The notes under the pieces: generated by a model
What the model saw: only the letters and a program-made list of their open reading frames with translations
Database searches by the model: none
What the model was told of the DNA's origin: nothing
Source: Streptomyces albidoflavus
Lineage (GTDB): Bacteria; Actinomycetota; Actinomycetes; Streptomycetales; Streptomycetaceae
DNA: 64,000 nucleotides
Assembly (NCBI RefSeq): GCF_000719955.1
Contig: NZ_JOII01000016.1
Location: 62,001-126,000 of the forward strand
Direction of reading: 5' to 3'
Position numbers and translations under genes: made by a program
Shown: positions 21,945 to 31,663 of the stretch, piece after piece
Numbering within the stretch: the first letter of the stretch is position 1
Layout of the letters: each line of letters starts with the position of its first letter

Positions 21945-22955
21945 TCAGCGGGCCGCCGCGACCGGGTTCTCCGGCTGGGCCGGGACCTGCCCGGGCGTGG
22001 CGTACGGGCGCTCGCGCAAGGCGAGCAGGAGGCGTACGACCCCGATCCAGACCAGGCACGAGCCCAGCATGTGCAGGCCGACCAGGATCTCCGGCAGGTC
22101 GGTGAGGTACTGGACGTAGCCGATGGCGCCCTGGAGGAGCAGGATCACGAAGAACTCGCGGGTGCGGGCCAGCGGGCCGGCGGGCGCGTCGACCGCCTTG
22201 AGGACGAACCAGAGGGCGAAGGCCAGCGCCACCACGACCCAGGCCAGCACCGCGTGCACGCGGCTGACCATCTCCCAGTCGAGCGGCATCCGGGGGACGT
22301 CGCTGGAGTCGCCCGCGTGCGGTCCCGCACCGGTCACCACGGTGCCCACCGCGATCAGCAGGGCCGTCACCGCGACCATCACCTGGACCAGCTGGCGCAG
22401 CGGCTTGCCGACCAGCGGCCGGGCCGGCTCGTCGCCCTCCCTGGTCCGCTGCCACATCACGGTCGCCAGCGCGATCAGCGCGGTGGAGAGCAGGAAGTGG
22501 GCGGCGACGGTGTACGGGTTGAGGCCGACCAGGACGACGATGCCGCCGAGAATCGCGTTGCCCATGACGACCCAGAACTGCGCCCAGCCGAGCCGGGTGA
22601 GGGCGCGGCGCCGGGGCTTGGCCGACCGGGCGGCGATGATGGCCCAGCCGACGGCGGCGCAGAGCACGTAGGTCAGCATCCGGTTGCCGAACTCGATGGC
22701 GCCGTGCAGCCCCATCTCGCGCGTGGAGGTCAGCGAGTCCTCGGTGCACTTGGGCCAGGTCGGGCAGCCCAGGCCCGAGCCGGTCAGGCGGACGGCGCCG
22801 CCGGTGACCACGATGACCACCGCCATCACGAGCGCGGTGAGCGCCGCCCGGCGGACGATCCCGGGGGACGGGGTCCACCGGGCGGCGATGAAGGCGAGCG
22901 GGTTGCGTGCGGCCTCGACGGCGGTGGCACGGGTCTTCTCAGGCACGGAGGACAT
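21945..22955 (-). CDS. ctaA: Heme A synthase
   Basis: CtaA (336 aa from this start) oxidises heme O to heme A for cytochrome c oxidase. It is an eight-helix membrane protein. The first helix leads into GGAVRLTGSGLGCPTWPKC, the conserved Cys-containing extracytoplasmic loop of CtaA. GNRMLTYV, AHFLLSTALIALA and VHAVLAWVVVALA carry the expected heme-ligand histidine helices. I chose ATG 22955 (MSSVPEKTR); a GTG at 22976 would add seven residues. Neither has an obvious ribosome-binding site. Together with ctaB it supplies heme A. Confidence 0.94.
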   Translation of the reverse strand: MSSVPEKTRATAVEAARNPLAFIAARWTPSPGIVRRAALTALVMAVVIVVTGGAVRLTGSGLGCPTWPKCTEDSLTSTREMGLHGAIEFGNRMLTYVLCAAVGWAIIAARSAKPRRRALTRLGWAQFWVVMGNAILGGIVVLVGLNPYTVAAHFLLSTALIALATVMWQRTREGDEPARPLVGKPLRQLVQVMVAVTALLIAVGTVVTGAGPHAGDSSDVPRMPLDWEMVSRVHAVLAWVVVALAFALWFVLKAVDAPAGPLARTREFFVILLLQGAIGYVQYLTDLPEILVGLHMLGSCLVWIGVVRLLLALRERPYATPGQVPAQPENPVAAAR

Positions 22956-23009
22956 GCTAGGCCGAAGCTTGTGCACGGTTTCACTTGGGGTGCCCGGCGG
23001 GTCGGCGGC

Positions 23010-23773
23010 TCACTCCCAGCGGAAGAAGCGCCCCGCCGCCGCCAGCGCGGCCACCGCCCACACCGCGAGGATGCCCACCTGGGCGAGGGGCAGCCCCGCA
23101 CCGTCCTGGAGGACGGCCCGCAGCCCCTCGGAGAGCGCCGAGATCGGCAGCCATCCGAGTGCCGCGCCCACCGCGTCGGGGAACTTCGACAGCGGCACGA
23201 CCACCCCGCCGCCGACCAGCAGCAGCAGGAAGACCAGGTTGGCGGCGGCCAGCGTCGCCTCCGCCTTCAGCGTGCCCGCCATCAGCAGACCGAGCCCGGA
23301 GAAGGCGGCCGTACCGAGTGCCAGCAGCAGGAGCACGGCGAGCGGGTTGCCGTGCGGGGACCAGCCGAGCGCCAGCGCGATCACCGCCAGCAGCACCACC
23401 TGGAGCACCTCGGTCACCAGCACCGCCAGCGTCTTCGAGGTCATCAGCGCCCAGCGGGGCAGCGGCGAGGCGCCGAGCCGCTTGAGGACGCCGTAGCGGC
23501 GCTCGAAGCCGGTGGCGATGGCCTGGCCGGTGAAGGCGGTCGACATCACCGCCAGCGCGAGGATGCCCGGGGCGAGGAAGTCGACCGGCTCGCCGTCGCC
23601 GGTGTCGACGACGTCCACCGTCGAGAAGAGCACCAGGAGCAGCGACGGGATGATCACGGTGAGCAGCAGCTGCTCGCCGTTGCGCAGCAGCAGCCTGGTC
23701 TCGAAGGCCGCCTGGGCGGCGATCATGCGGCCCACCGGCGCCGCCCCGGGCTTCGGGGCGTAGGTACCGGTCC

Positions 23774-23777
<4 letters not shown>
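23010..23777 (-). CDS. ABC-2 type transporter permease
   Basis: A 255-residue integral membrane protein with about six hydrophobic helices in the ABC-2 permease arrangement used by drug and polysaccharide exporters. The segment FERRYGVLKRLGASPLPRWALMTSKTLAVL is typical of daunorubicin-resistance-type permeases. Its ATG overlaps the stop of the ATPase gene by 4 nt, so the two form one exporter. Substrate is unknown. Two residues after the start comes a short Pro-rich cytoplasmic lead. Confidence 0.9.
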
Positions 23778-24733
<956 letters not shown>

Positions 24734-24740
24734 ACCGGAG

Positions 24741-24746
24741 AGTCTA
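24741..24746 (-). promoter_or_regulatory. -10 hexamer for leaderless ABC transporter operon
   Basis: On the minus strand TAGACT ends 7 nt before the ATG at 24733, so the mRNA should begin at the start codon. Confidence 0.55.
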
Positions 24747-24830
24747 GGGACGGGCCGCCGCACACCGGCACGTGGGCCGGGGCGCCCGGGGCCCGGGAGG
24801 CCCCTGGGGCCACTACCACAGCACGGCCGG

Positions 24831-24844
24831 TTAGGTAACCCTAA
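24831..24844. promoter_or_regulatory. Inverted repeat TTAGG-N4-CCTAA between ABC operon and sufR
   Basis: TTAGGTAACCCTAA has 5-bp perfect arms around TAAC. It resembles half of an IdeR/DmdR iron box but has the wrong spacing (N4, not N9). It also provides -10-like hexamers on both strands (TAGGTA forward, TAGGGT reverse) and ends at an in-frame GTG (24845) that could be an alternative sufR start. Role uncertain. Confidence 0.35.
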
Positions 24845-24903
24845 GTGATCGAAACCACCCTGAGGCTGCCACCTGGGCGGTTGTCGCGTCCGGACGAATT
24901 ACG

Positions 24904-24917
24904 CAACAATGGCGTTG
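24904..24917. promoter_or_regulatory. SufR operator overlapping the sufR start codon
   Basis: CAAC-N6-GTTG matches the palindrome reported for SufR of Streptomyces avermitilis (my recollection of the published consensus). Its last base is the first base of the GTG start codon at 24917. Upstream, TTGTCG (24881-24886) and AACAAT (24905-24910) with an 18-nt spacer would place transcription start at the start codon. A bound repressor would then cover the -10 and the start site. Confidence 0.7.
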
Positions 24918-25660
24918 TGAAAAAGGCTGGCGAGGCTCCGCAGGAGGAACTCGCGACCGGTGAGCGGTCCACCCGCAACCGTGTCGCGCGCTCCATCCTG
25001 GACCACGGCCCCTCGACGGTCGCCGCCCTCGCGAAGCGGCTCGGGCTCACCCAGGCCGCCGTCCGCAGGCACCTCGACGCCCTCGGCACCGACGGCGTCG
25101 TCGAACCTCGCGAACAGCGCGTCTACGGCGCCCGGACCAGGGGCAGGCCCGCCAAGGTCTTCGCTCTCACCGACTGCGGACGCGACGCCTTCGACCAGTC
25201 CTACGACTCCCTCGCCGTCGACGCGCTGCGCTGGATCGCGGAGACGGCCGGACCCGACGCGGTCGCCGCTTTCGCCCGCGCCCGGGTCGCCGCCCAGGCG
25301 GAGCAGTACCGCGCCGCCATGGACGAGGCGGACCCGGCGGACCGCGCCCACGCGCTGGCGAAGGCGCTGAGCGCCGACGGGTACGCTGCTACGGCGCGTA
25401 GCGCCCCCGAGCCGCAGCAGGGCGAACAGCTCTGTCAGCACCACTGCCCGGTCGCGCACGTGGCCGAGCAGTTCCCACAGCTCTGCGAGGCGGAGACCGA
25501 GGTCTTCTCCCAGCTCCTGGGCACCCACGTCCAGCGCCTCGCGACCATCGCGCACGGAGACGGCGTCTGCACGACGTTCATCCCGCGCGCCACCCCGCAG
25601 ACCACGGCACATCAGCCCACCGACACATCAGCAAGCACGGCCGGGAGGAACCCCGCATGA
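24917..25660 (+). CDS. sufR: SufR, Fe-S cluster-sensing repressor of the suf operon
   Basis: SufR (247 aa from this GTG) is an ArsR/DeoR-like winged-helix repressor that senses Fe-S status through its own [4Fe-4S] cluster. The N-terminal HTH is clear ([24 protein letters not shown]), followed by a wing ([15 protein letters not shown]). C-terminal cysteines C173, C177, C190 and C218 are present. C177, C190 and C218 have the same spacing as the cluster ligands reported for S. avermitilis SufR (179, 192, 220), offset by two. The GTG at 24845 would add 24 residues. The stop overlaps the sufB ATG (ATGA), so repressor and operon are co-transcribed and autoregulated. Confidence 0.93.
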   Translation: MKKAGEAPQEELATGERSTRNRVARSILDHGPSTVAALAKRLGLTQAAVRRHLDALGTDGVVEPREQRVYGARTRGRPAKVFALTDCGRDAFDQSYDSLAVDALRWIAETAGPDAVAAFARARVAAQAEQYRAAMDEADPADRAHALAKALSADGYAATARSAPEPQQGEQLCQHHCPVAHVAEQFPQLCEAETEVFSQLLGTHVQRLATIAHGDGVCTTFIPRATPQTTAHQPTDTSASTAGRNPA

Positions 25661-27078
25661 CGCTCCCCACGGAGACTGCCCACCCCGAACTCGAGGGCCT
25701 GGGTACGTACGAGTACGGCTGGGCCGACTCCGACGCGGCCGGAGCCTCCGCCCGGCGTGGCATCGGCGAGGACGTCGTCCGCGATATCTCGTCCAAGAAG
25801 GACGAGCCGGAGTGGATGACCAAGCTCCGCCTCAAGGGCCTGAAGCTCTTCGGCAAGAAGCCCATGCCGAACTGGGGCTCGGACCTCTCCGGCATCGACT
25901 TCGACAACATCAAGTACTTCGTGCGGTCCACCGAGAAGCAGGCCGAGTCCTGGGAGGACCTGCCGGAGGACATCAAGAACACGTACGACAAGCTCGGCAT
26001 CCCCGAGGCGGAGAAGCAGCGCCTCGTCGCCGGCGTCGCCGCGCAGTACGAGTCGGAGGTCGTCTACCACCAGATCCGCGAGGACCTGGAGGAGCAGGGC
26101 GTCATCTTCCTCGACACCGACACCGCGCTGAAGGAGCACCCGGAGCTCTTCCAGGAGTACTTCGGCACCGTCATCCCCGCCGGTGACAACAAGTTCGCCG
26201 CGCTCAACACGGCCGTGTGGTCCGGCGGCTCCTTCATCTACGTGCCGAAGGGCGTGCACGTCGAGATCCCGCTCCAGGCCTACTTCCGGATCAACACCGA
26301 GAACATGGGCCAGTTCGAGCGGACGCTGATCATCGTCGACGAGGACGCCTACGTCCACTACGTCGAGGGCTGCACCGCGCCGATCTACAAGACCGACTCG
26401 CTGCACTCCGCGGTCGTCGAGATCATCGTCAAGAAGGGCGGCCGCTGCCGCTACACGACCATCCAGAACTGGTCGAACAACGTCTACAACCTGGTCACCA
26501 AGCGCGCCGTGGCGTACGAGGGCGCGACCATGGAGTGGATCGACGGCAACATCGGTTCCAAGGTCACCATGAAGTACCCGGCCGTCTACCTGATGGGCGA
26601 GCACGCCAAGGGCGAGACCCTCTCCATCGCCTTCGCCGGCGAGGGCCAGCACCAGGACGCGGGCGCCAAAATGGTCCACATGGCCCCCAACACCTCCTCC
26701 AACATCGTCTCCAAGTCGGTGGCGCGAGGCGGCGGCCGCACCTCCTACCGCGGTCTCATCGAGATCGGCGAGGGTGCCCCGGGCGCCAAGTCGAACGTCC
26801 TGTGCGACGCGCTGCTGGTCGACACCATCTCCCGCTCGGACACCTACCCCTACGTGGACGTCCGCGAGGACGACGTGTCCATGGGCCACGAGGCGACCGT
26901 CTCCAAGGTCTCCGAGGACCAGCTCTTCTACCTGATGAGCCGCGGCCTCACCGAGTTCGAGGCGATGGCGATGATCGTGCGCGGCTTCGTCGAGCCGATC
27001 GCCAAGGAACTCCCCATGGAGTACGCCCTCGAGCTCAACCGGCTGATCGAGCTCCAGATGGAAGGCTCCGTCGGCTGA
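25657..27078 (+). CDS. sufB: Fe-S cluster assembly scaffold SufB
   Basis: SufB (473 aa) is the scaffold subunit of the SufBC2D complex on which clusters are built. It shows the family's [21 protein letters not shown]-terminal helix region, the right-handed beta-helix core ([35 protein letters not shown]) and the C-terminal [24 protein letters not shown] helices. It has a good GGGAGGAA ribosome-binding site inside the end of sufR and overlaps that gene by 4 nt. No intein is present, unlike mycobacterial SufB. Confidence 0.97.
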   Translation: MTLPTETAHPELEGLGTYEYGWADSDAAGASARRGIGEDVVRDISSKKDEPEWMTKLRLKGLKLFGKKPMPNWGSDLSGIDFDNIKYFVRSTEKQAESWEDLPEDIKNTYDKLGIPEAEKQRLVAGVAAQYESEVVYHQIREDLEEQGVIFLDTDTALKEHPELFQEYFGTVIPAGDNKFAALNTAVWSGGSFIYVPKGVHVEIPLQAYFRINTENMGQFERTLIIVDEDAYVHYVEGCTAPIYKTDSLHSAVVEIIVKKGGRCRYTTIQNWSNNVYNLVTKRAVAYEGATMEWIDGNIGSKVTMKYPAVYLMGEHAKGETLSIAFAGEGQHQDAGAKMVHMAPNTSSNIVSKSVARGGGRTSYRGLIEIGEGAPGAKSNVLCDALLVDTISRSDTYPYVDVREDDVSMGHEATVSKVSEDQLFYLMSRGLTEFEAMAMIVRGFVEPIAKELPMEYALELNRLIELQMEGSVG

Positions 27079-27154
27079 CGCCGAGCCCGCAGCACACGAA
27101 GTCCTCCGGCTCGGTTCGCTGAGTCCGACGCAGAGAGAGAGCACCACGACAGCC

Positions 27155-28354
27155 ATGGCTGAGGCCCAGAACGCCCCCGTCCAGGGGGGCACCGTGCCGG
27201 CGGGTTCCACCACCGCCGGTCAGATCGCGGTGGCCGCCGAGTCGACCGTCGCCACGCGCATGAGCGCGCCCCCCTCGTACGACGTGGCGGACTTCCCGGT
27301 CCCGCACGGCCGCGAGGAGGAGTGGCGGTTCACGCCGCTGGAGCGGCTGCGCGGCCTGCACGACGGCAGCGCCGTCGCCGACGGCGGCATCCGTGTCGAG
27401 ATCTCCACCCCGGACGGGGTCACCCAGGAGACCGTCGGCCGTGACGACGCCCGCGTCGGCCGGGCCGGCAAGCCCGTCGACCGCGTCGCCGCCCAGGCGT
27501 ACAGCGCCTTCGAGAAGGCGTCGGTCGTCACCGTGCCCAAGGAGGCGCGCCCCGAGGAGCCGATCCGGATCACCGTGCACGGCGAGGGCGGCACCGCCTA
27601 CGCCCACCAGGTGATCGAGCTCGGCGCCTTCGCCGAGGCCGTCGTGGTCATCGACCACACCGGTGACGCGGTCCTCGCCGCCAACGTCGACTACGTCCTC
27701 GGTGACGGCGCCAAGCTGACCGTCGTCGCCGTCCAGGACTGGGACGACAACGCCGTCCACGTCGCCCAGCACAACACGCTGGTCGGCCGCGACGCCTCGT
27801 TCAAGTCCGTCGTCGTCACCTTCGGCGGCGACCTGGTCCGGCTGCACCCGCGCGTCAGCTACGCGTCCACCGGTGGTTCGGCCGAACTGATCGGCCTGTA
27901 CTTCACCGACCAGGGCCAGCACCAGGAGCACCGTCTGCTGGTCGACCACAACCAGCCGCACTGCTCCTCGAACGTCGTCTACAAGGGCGCGCTCCAGGGC
28001 GACGACGCGCACGCCGTCTGGATCGGCGACGTCCTCATCGAGGCCGCCGCCGAGGGCACCGACACCTACGAGATGAACCGCAACCTCGTCCTCACCGACG
28101 GCGCGCGGGTCGACTCGGTGCCGAACCTCGAGATCGAGACCGGCGAGATCGTCGGCGCCGGCCACGCCTCGGCGACCGGCCGCTTCGACGACGAGCAGCT
28201 CTTCTACCTGATGGCCCGCGGCATCCCCGAGGCCGACGCCCGCCGTCTGGTGGTCCGCGGCTTCTTCGCCGAGCTGGTCCAGCAGATCGGCCTGCCCGAC
28301 GTCGAGGAGCGGCTGCTCGCCAAGATCGAGGCCGAACTGGAGGCCGCGGTCTGA
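27155..28354 (+). CDS. sufD: Fe-S cluster assembly protein SufD
   Basis: SufD (399 aa) is the second beta-helix subunit of SufBC2D and is paralogous to SufB. The segment REEEWRFTPLERL near the N-terminus, the beta-helix core and the C-terminal DDEQLFYLMARGIPEADARRLVVRGFFAELV match the family. It is separated from sufB by 76 nt with an AGAGAGAG purine run. Its stop overlaps the start of the small ferredoxin gene by 1 nt. Confidence 0.96.
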   Translation: MAEAQNAPVQGGTVPAGSTTAGQIAVAAESTVATRMSAPPSYDVADFPVPHGREEEWRFTPLERLRGLHDGSAVADGGIRVEISTPDGVTQETVGRDDARVGRAGKPVDRVAAQAYSAFEKASVVTVPKEARPEEPIRITVHGEGGTAYAHQVIELGAFAEAVVVIDHTGDAVLAANVDYVLGDGAKLTVVAVQDWDDNAVHVAQHNTLVGRDASFKSVVVTFGGDLVRLHPRVSYASTGGSAELIGLYFTDQGQHQEHRLLVDHNQPHCSSNVVYKGALQGDDAHAVWIGDVLIEAAAEGTDTYEMNRNLVLTDGARVDSVPNLEIETGEIVGAGHASATGRFDDEQLFYLMARGIPEADARRLVVRGFFAELVQQIGLPDVEERLLAKIEAELEAAV

Positions 28355-28677
28355 TGGCCATCGCGTACGTGAGGGCGTGCGGCCTCGGCGAGCTGGAGGA
28401 GGACACCCCCAAGCGGGTGGAACTCGACGGCACGCCGGTCTCCGTGGTGCGCACGGAGGGCGAGGTGTTCGCGATCAACGACATCTGCTCGCACGCCAAC
28501 GTCTCGCTCTCCGAGGGCGAGGTCGAGGACTGCCAGATCGAGTGCTGGCTCCACGGCTCCGCCTTCGACCTGCGCACCGGCAAGCCCTCCGGGCTGCCGG
28601 CCACGCGCCCCGTCCCCGTATACCCCGTAAAGATCGAAGGGGACGACGTGCTCGTCTCCCTCACCCAGGAGTCCTGA
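28354..28677 (+). CDS. Rieske-type ferredoxin in suf operon
   Basis: A 107-residue single-domain Rieske [2Fe-2S] ferredoxin of the dioxygenase-ferredoxin type. Cluster ligands are seen in ICSHANVSL (C-x-H) and ECWLHGSAFD (C-x2-H). There are no membrane or export signals, so it is cytoplasmic. It is fused into the suf operon between sufD and sufC, overlapping sufD by 1 nt and ending 6 nt before sufC. This position is common in actinobacteria. It probably donates electrons or acts as a cluster carrier in assembly, but its actual partner is not shown by the sequence. Confidence 0.93.
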   Translation: MAIAYVRACGLGELEEDTPKRVELDGTPVSVVRTEGEVFAINDICSHANVSLSEGEVEDCQIECWLHGSAFDLRTGKPSGLPATRPVPVYPVKIEGDDVLVSLTQES

Positions 28678-28683
28678 GGCACC

Positions 28684-29448
28684 ATGGCAACGCTTGAAAT
28701 CCGCGACCTGCACGTCACCGTCGAGGCCGACAACGCCACGAAGGAGATCCTCAAGGGCGTCGACCTGACCGTGAAGCAGGGCGAGACGCACGCCATCATG
28801 GGCCCGAACGGCTCCGGCAAGTCGACGCTCGCCTACTCGCTGGCAGGCCACCCCAAGTACACGATCACCGGCGGCACCGTCACCCTCGACGGCGAGGACG
28901 TCCTGGAGATGTCCGTCGACGAGCGGGCCCGCGCCGGCCTCTTCCTCGCCATGCAGTACCCGGTCGAGGTCCCCGGCGTCTCCGTCTCCAACTTCCTGCG
29001 CACCTCCGCCACCGCCGTGCGCGGCGAGGCCCCCAAGCTGCGTACCTGGGTGAAGGAGGTCAAGGAGGCCATGGAGCGTCTCCACATGGACCCCGCCTTC
29101 GCCGAGCGCAACGTCAACGAGGGCTTCTCCGGCGGTGAGAAGAAGCGCCACGAGATCCTTCAGCTGGAGCTGCTCAAGCCCAAGGTCGCCATCCTCGACG
29201 AGACCGACTCCGGCCTCGACGTCGACGCCCTGCGCGTCGTCTCCGAGGGCGTCAACCGCGTCCGCGAGGGCGGCGAGGTCGGCACCCTGCTGATCACGCA
29301 CTACACCCGCATCCTGCGGTACATCAAGCCCGACCACGTCCACGTCTTCGCGGGCGGCCGCATCGCCGAGTCCGGCGGCGCGGAGCTGGCCGACAAGCTG
29401 GAGGCGGAGGGCTACGAGTCCTACGTGAAGGGTGGCGCATCCGCGTGA
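28684..29448 (+). CDS. sufC: Fe-S cluster assembly ATPase SufC
   Basis: SufC (254 aa) is the ABC-type ATPase that drives conformational change in SufBC2D. It is not a transporter. Walker A is GPNGSGKSTLAYSL, the signature segment is NEGFSGGEKKRHEILQLELL, Walker B is VAILDETDSGLDVDAL, and the switch His lies in LLITHYTRIL. The unusual acidic DETDSGLD Walker B region is diagnostic for SufC. It overlaps sufS by 4 nt. Confidence 0.97.
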   Translation: MATLEIRDLHVTVEADNATKEILKGVDLTVKQGETHAIMGPNGSGKSTLAYSLAGHPKYTITGGTVTLDGEDVLEMSVDERARAGLFLAMQYPVEVPGVSVSNFLRTSATAVRGEAPKLRTWVKEVKEAMERLHMDPAFAERNVNEGFSGGEKKRHEILQLELLKPKVAILDETDSGLDVDALRVVSEGVNRVREGGEVGTLLITHYTRILRYIKPDHVHVFAGGRIAESGGAELADKLEAEGYESYVKGGASA

Positions 29449-30713
29449 CTGTGGCCCATCAGGGGCTCTCCGGCCTCCTCGACACCGAGGCGATCCGCAA
29501 GGACTTCCCGATCCTCCACCGGGAGATCCACGACGGCAGGAAACTCGTCTACCTGGACAACGCGGCGACCTCCCAGACGCCCCGCCAGGTGCTCGACGTG
29601 CTCAGCGAGTACTACGAGCAGCACAACGCCAACGTCCACCGCGGCGTGCACGTGCTCGCCGAGGAGGCAACGGCGCTGTACGAGGGTTCCCGCGACAAGG
29701 TCGCCGCCTTCATCAACGCCCCGAGCCGCGACGAGGTGATCTTCACCAAGAACGCCTCCGAGTCGCTCAACCTCGTCGCGAACATGCTGGGCTGGGCCGA
29801 CGAGCCCTACCGCGTCGACGCCGACACCGAGATCGTCATCACGGAGATGGAGCACCACTCCAACATCGTGCCGTGGCAGCTGCTCTCGCAGCGCACCGGC
29901 GCGAAGCTGAAGTGGTTCGGGCTGACCGACGACGGCCGCCTCGACCTCTCCGACATCGACGAGATCATCACCGAGAAGACGAAGATCGTCTCCTTCACCC
30001 TCGTCTCCAACCTGATGGGCACGGTCAACCCGGTCGAGAAGATCGTCCGGCGCGCCCAGCAGGTCGGCGCCCTGGTCCTCATCGACGCCTCGCAGGCCGC
30101 CCCGCACATGCCCCTGGACGTCCAGGCGCTCCAGGCCGACTTCGTGGCCTTCACCGGCCACAAGATGTGCGGGCCGACCGGCATCGGCGTCCTGTGGGGC
30201 CGCCAGGAGCTGCTGGAGGACCTGCCGCCCTTCCTCGGCGGCGGCGAGATGATCGAGACCGTCTCGATGCACTCCTCGACGTACGCTCCCGCGCCGCACA
30301 AGTTCGAGGCCGGCACGCCGCCGATCTCCCAGGCCATCGGTCTGGGCGCGGCGGTGGACTACCTCAGCTCCATCGGCATGGAGAAGATCGCCGCCCACGA
30401 GCACGCGATCACCGAGTACGCCGTCGAGCGCCTGCTCCAGGTCCCCGACCTGCGCATCATCGGCCCGGCCTCGGCCGAGGACCGGGGTGCGGCGATCTCC
30501 TTCACGCTGGGCGACATCCATCCGCACGACGTCGGGCAGGTCCTCGACGAACAGGGCATCGCGGTCCGCGTGGGACACCACTGCGCGCGCCCCGTCTGCC
30601 TGCGGTACGGAATTCCCGCGACCACGCGGGCGTCGTTCTATCTGTACTCCACGCCCGCCGAGGTCGACGCCCTCGTGAACGGGCTGGAGCACGTACGGAA
30701 CTTCTTCGGCTGA
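29445..30713 (+). CDS. sufS: Cysteine desulfurase SufS
   Basis: SufS (422 aa) is a group II, PLP-dependent cysteine desulfurase that supplies persulfide sulfur to SufU. The PLP-binding Lys lies in FTGHKMCGPTGIGVLWG and the catalytic Cys in VRVGHHCARPVC. The N-terminal NAATSQTPRQVLDVL and NANVHRGVH segments are standard. The GTG at 29445 overlaps the sufC stop, and sufU starts 10 nt downstream. Confidence 0.97.
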   Translation: MTVAHQGLSGLLDTEAIRKDFPILHREIHDGRKLVYLDNAATSQTPRQVLDVLSEYYEQHNANVHRGVHVLAEEATALYEGSRDKVAAFINAPSRDEVIFTKNASESLNLVANMLGWADEPYRVDADTEIVITEMEHHSNIVPWQLLSQRTGAKLKWFGLTDDGRLDLSDIDEIITEKTKIVSFTLVSNLMGTVNPVEKIVRRAQQVGALVLIDASQAAPHMPLDVQALQADFVAFTGHKMCGPTGIGVLWGRQELLEDLPPFLGGGEMIETVSMHSSTYAPAPHKFEAGTPPISQAIGLGAAVDYLSSIGMEKIAAHEHAITEYAVERLLQVPDLRIIGPASAEDRGAAISFTLGDIHPHDVGQVLDEQGIAVRVGHHCARPVCLRYGIPATTRASFYLYSTPAEVDALVNGLEHVRNFFG

Positions 30714-30723
30714 GGGACGTGTC

Positions 30724-31200
30724 GTGAAGCTGGATTCGATGTACCAGGACGTGATCCTGGACCACTACAAGAACCCGCACGGGCGGGGGCTGCGCGACGG
30801 CGACGCCGAGGTGCACCACGTCAACCCCACGTGCGGGGACGAGATCACCCTGCGGGTCAAGTACGACGGCGAGCGCATCGCCGACGTCAGCTACGAGGGG
30901 CAGGGCTGTTCCATCAGCCAGGCCAGCGCCTCGGTGCTGAACGACCTGCTGGTCGGCAAGGAACTGGCCGAGGCGCGGAAGATCCAGGGCACCTTCCTGG
31001 AGCTGATGCAGTCCAAGGGCCAGATCGAGCCGGACGACGCCATGGAGGAGGTGCTGGAGGACGCGGTCGCGTTCGCCGGTGTCTCCAAGTACCCGGCACG
31101 CGTCAAGTGCGCGCTGCTGAGCTGGATGGCGTGGAAGGACGCGACCGCCCAGGCCCTGGGCGAGGACGCGAGCGACAACACTGCGAGGAGGACGGCATGA
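30724..31200 (+). CDS. sufU: SufU, zinc-dependent sulfurtransferase partner of SufS
   Basis: SufU (158 aa) accepts persulfide from SufS in Gram-positive SUF systems. It keeps the IscU-like fold with three cysteines and an Asp that bind zinc (NPTCGDEITL, GQGCSISQASASV, ARVKCALLSWMAW). It also has the SufU-specific insertion of about 20 residues between the second and third cysteines. The GTG at 30724 follows sufS by 10 nt, and the stop overlaps the next start by 4 nt. Confidence 0.95.
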   Translation: MKLDSMYQDVILDHYKNPHGRGLRDGDAEVHHVNPTCGDEITLRVKYDGERIADVSYEGQGCSISQASASVLNDLLVGKELAEARKIQGTFLELMQSKGQIEPDDAMEEVLEDAVAFAGVSKYPARVKCALLSWMAWKDATAQALGEDASDNTARRTA

Positions 31201-31535
31201 GCGAGAACGCAGAGGCCACTCTGAAGCCCGCCTCTGAGGAGGAAGTCCGCGAGGCGCTGCTGGACGTCGTCGACCCCGAGCTGGGGATCGACGTCGTCAA
31301 CCTGGGCCTGATCTACGGGGTCCACGTCGACGACGCGAACATCGCGACCATCGACATGACCCTGACCTCGGCGGCCTGCCCGCTGACCGACGTCATCGAG
31401 GACCAGGCCAAGTCGGCCACCGACGGCATCGTCAGTGAGCTGCGGATCAACTGGGTCTGGATGCCGCCGTGGGGTCCCGACAAGATCACCGACGACGGGC
31501 GCGAGCAGCTTCGGGCACTGGGCTTCAACGTCTGA
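31197..31535 (+). CDS. SufT-like metal-sulfur cluster assembly factor (DUF59/MIP18)
   Basis: A 112-residue MIP18/DUF59 family protein, last in the suf operon. The family core DVVDPELGIDVVNLGLIYGV and TLTSAACPLTDVIEDQ is present, including the conserved Cys in SAACPL, and it ends with WMPPWGPDKITDDGREQLRALGF. Related SufT proteins help mature Fe-S proteins. The ATG at 31197 overlaps sufU by 4 nt. A strong hairpin follows at 31565-31604, closing the operon. Confidence 0.93.
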   Translation: MSENAEATLKPASEEEVREALLDVVDPELGIDVVNLGLIYGVHVDDANIATIDMTLTSAACPLTDVIEDQAKSATDGIVSELRINWVWMPPWGPDKITDDGREQLRALGFNV

Positions 31536-31564
31536 GTTCCCCACGCGCCACGGCGCGCCCGAGG

Positions 31565-31604
31565 GAGGCGGGGTCCACCGGTCACGGCCGGTGGGCCCCG
31601 CCTC
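31565..31604 (+). terminator. Terminator of the suf operon
   Basis: A two-part stem (GAGGCGGGG/CCCCGCCTC and CCACCGG/CCGGTGG) encloses loop TCACGG. It totals about 16 bp with one mismatch. Confidence 0.85.
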
Positions 31605-31651
31605 CTCGTCCAGCTCCCGGGCTCGGTTGGCCCGGGCGGGGTGGGGCCGGT

Positions 31652-31657
31652 TAGGTT
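31652..31657 (+). promoter_or_regulatory. -10 hexamer for leaderless dapD
   Basis: TAGGTT lies 6 nt before the dapD ATG. TTGGCC at 31627-31632 is a possible -35 with a 19-nt spacer. No ribosome-binding site is present. Confidence 0.6.
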
Positions 31658-31663
31658 GCCCTC

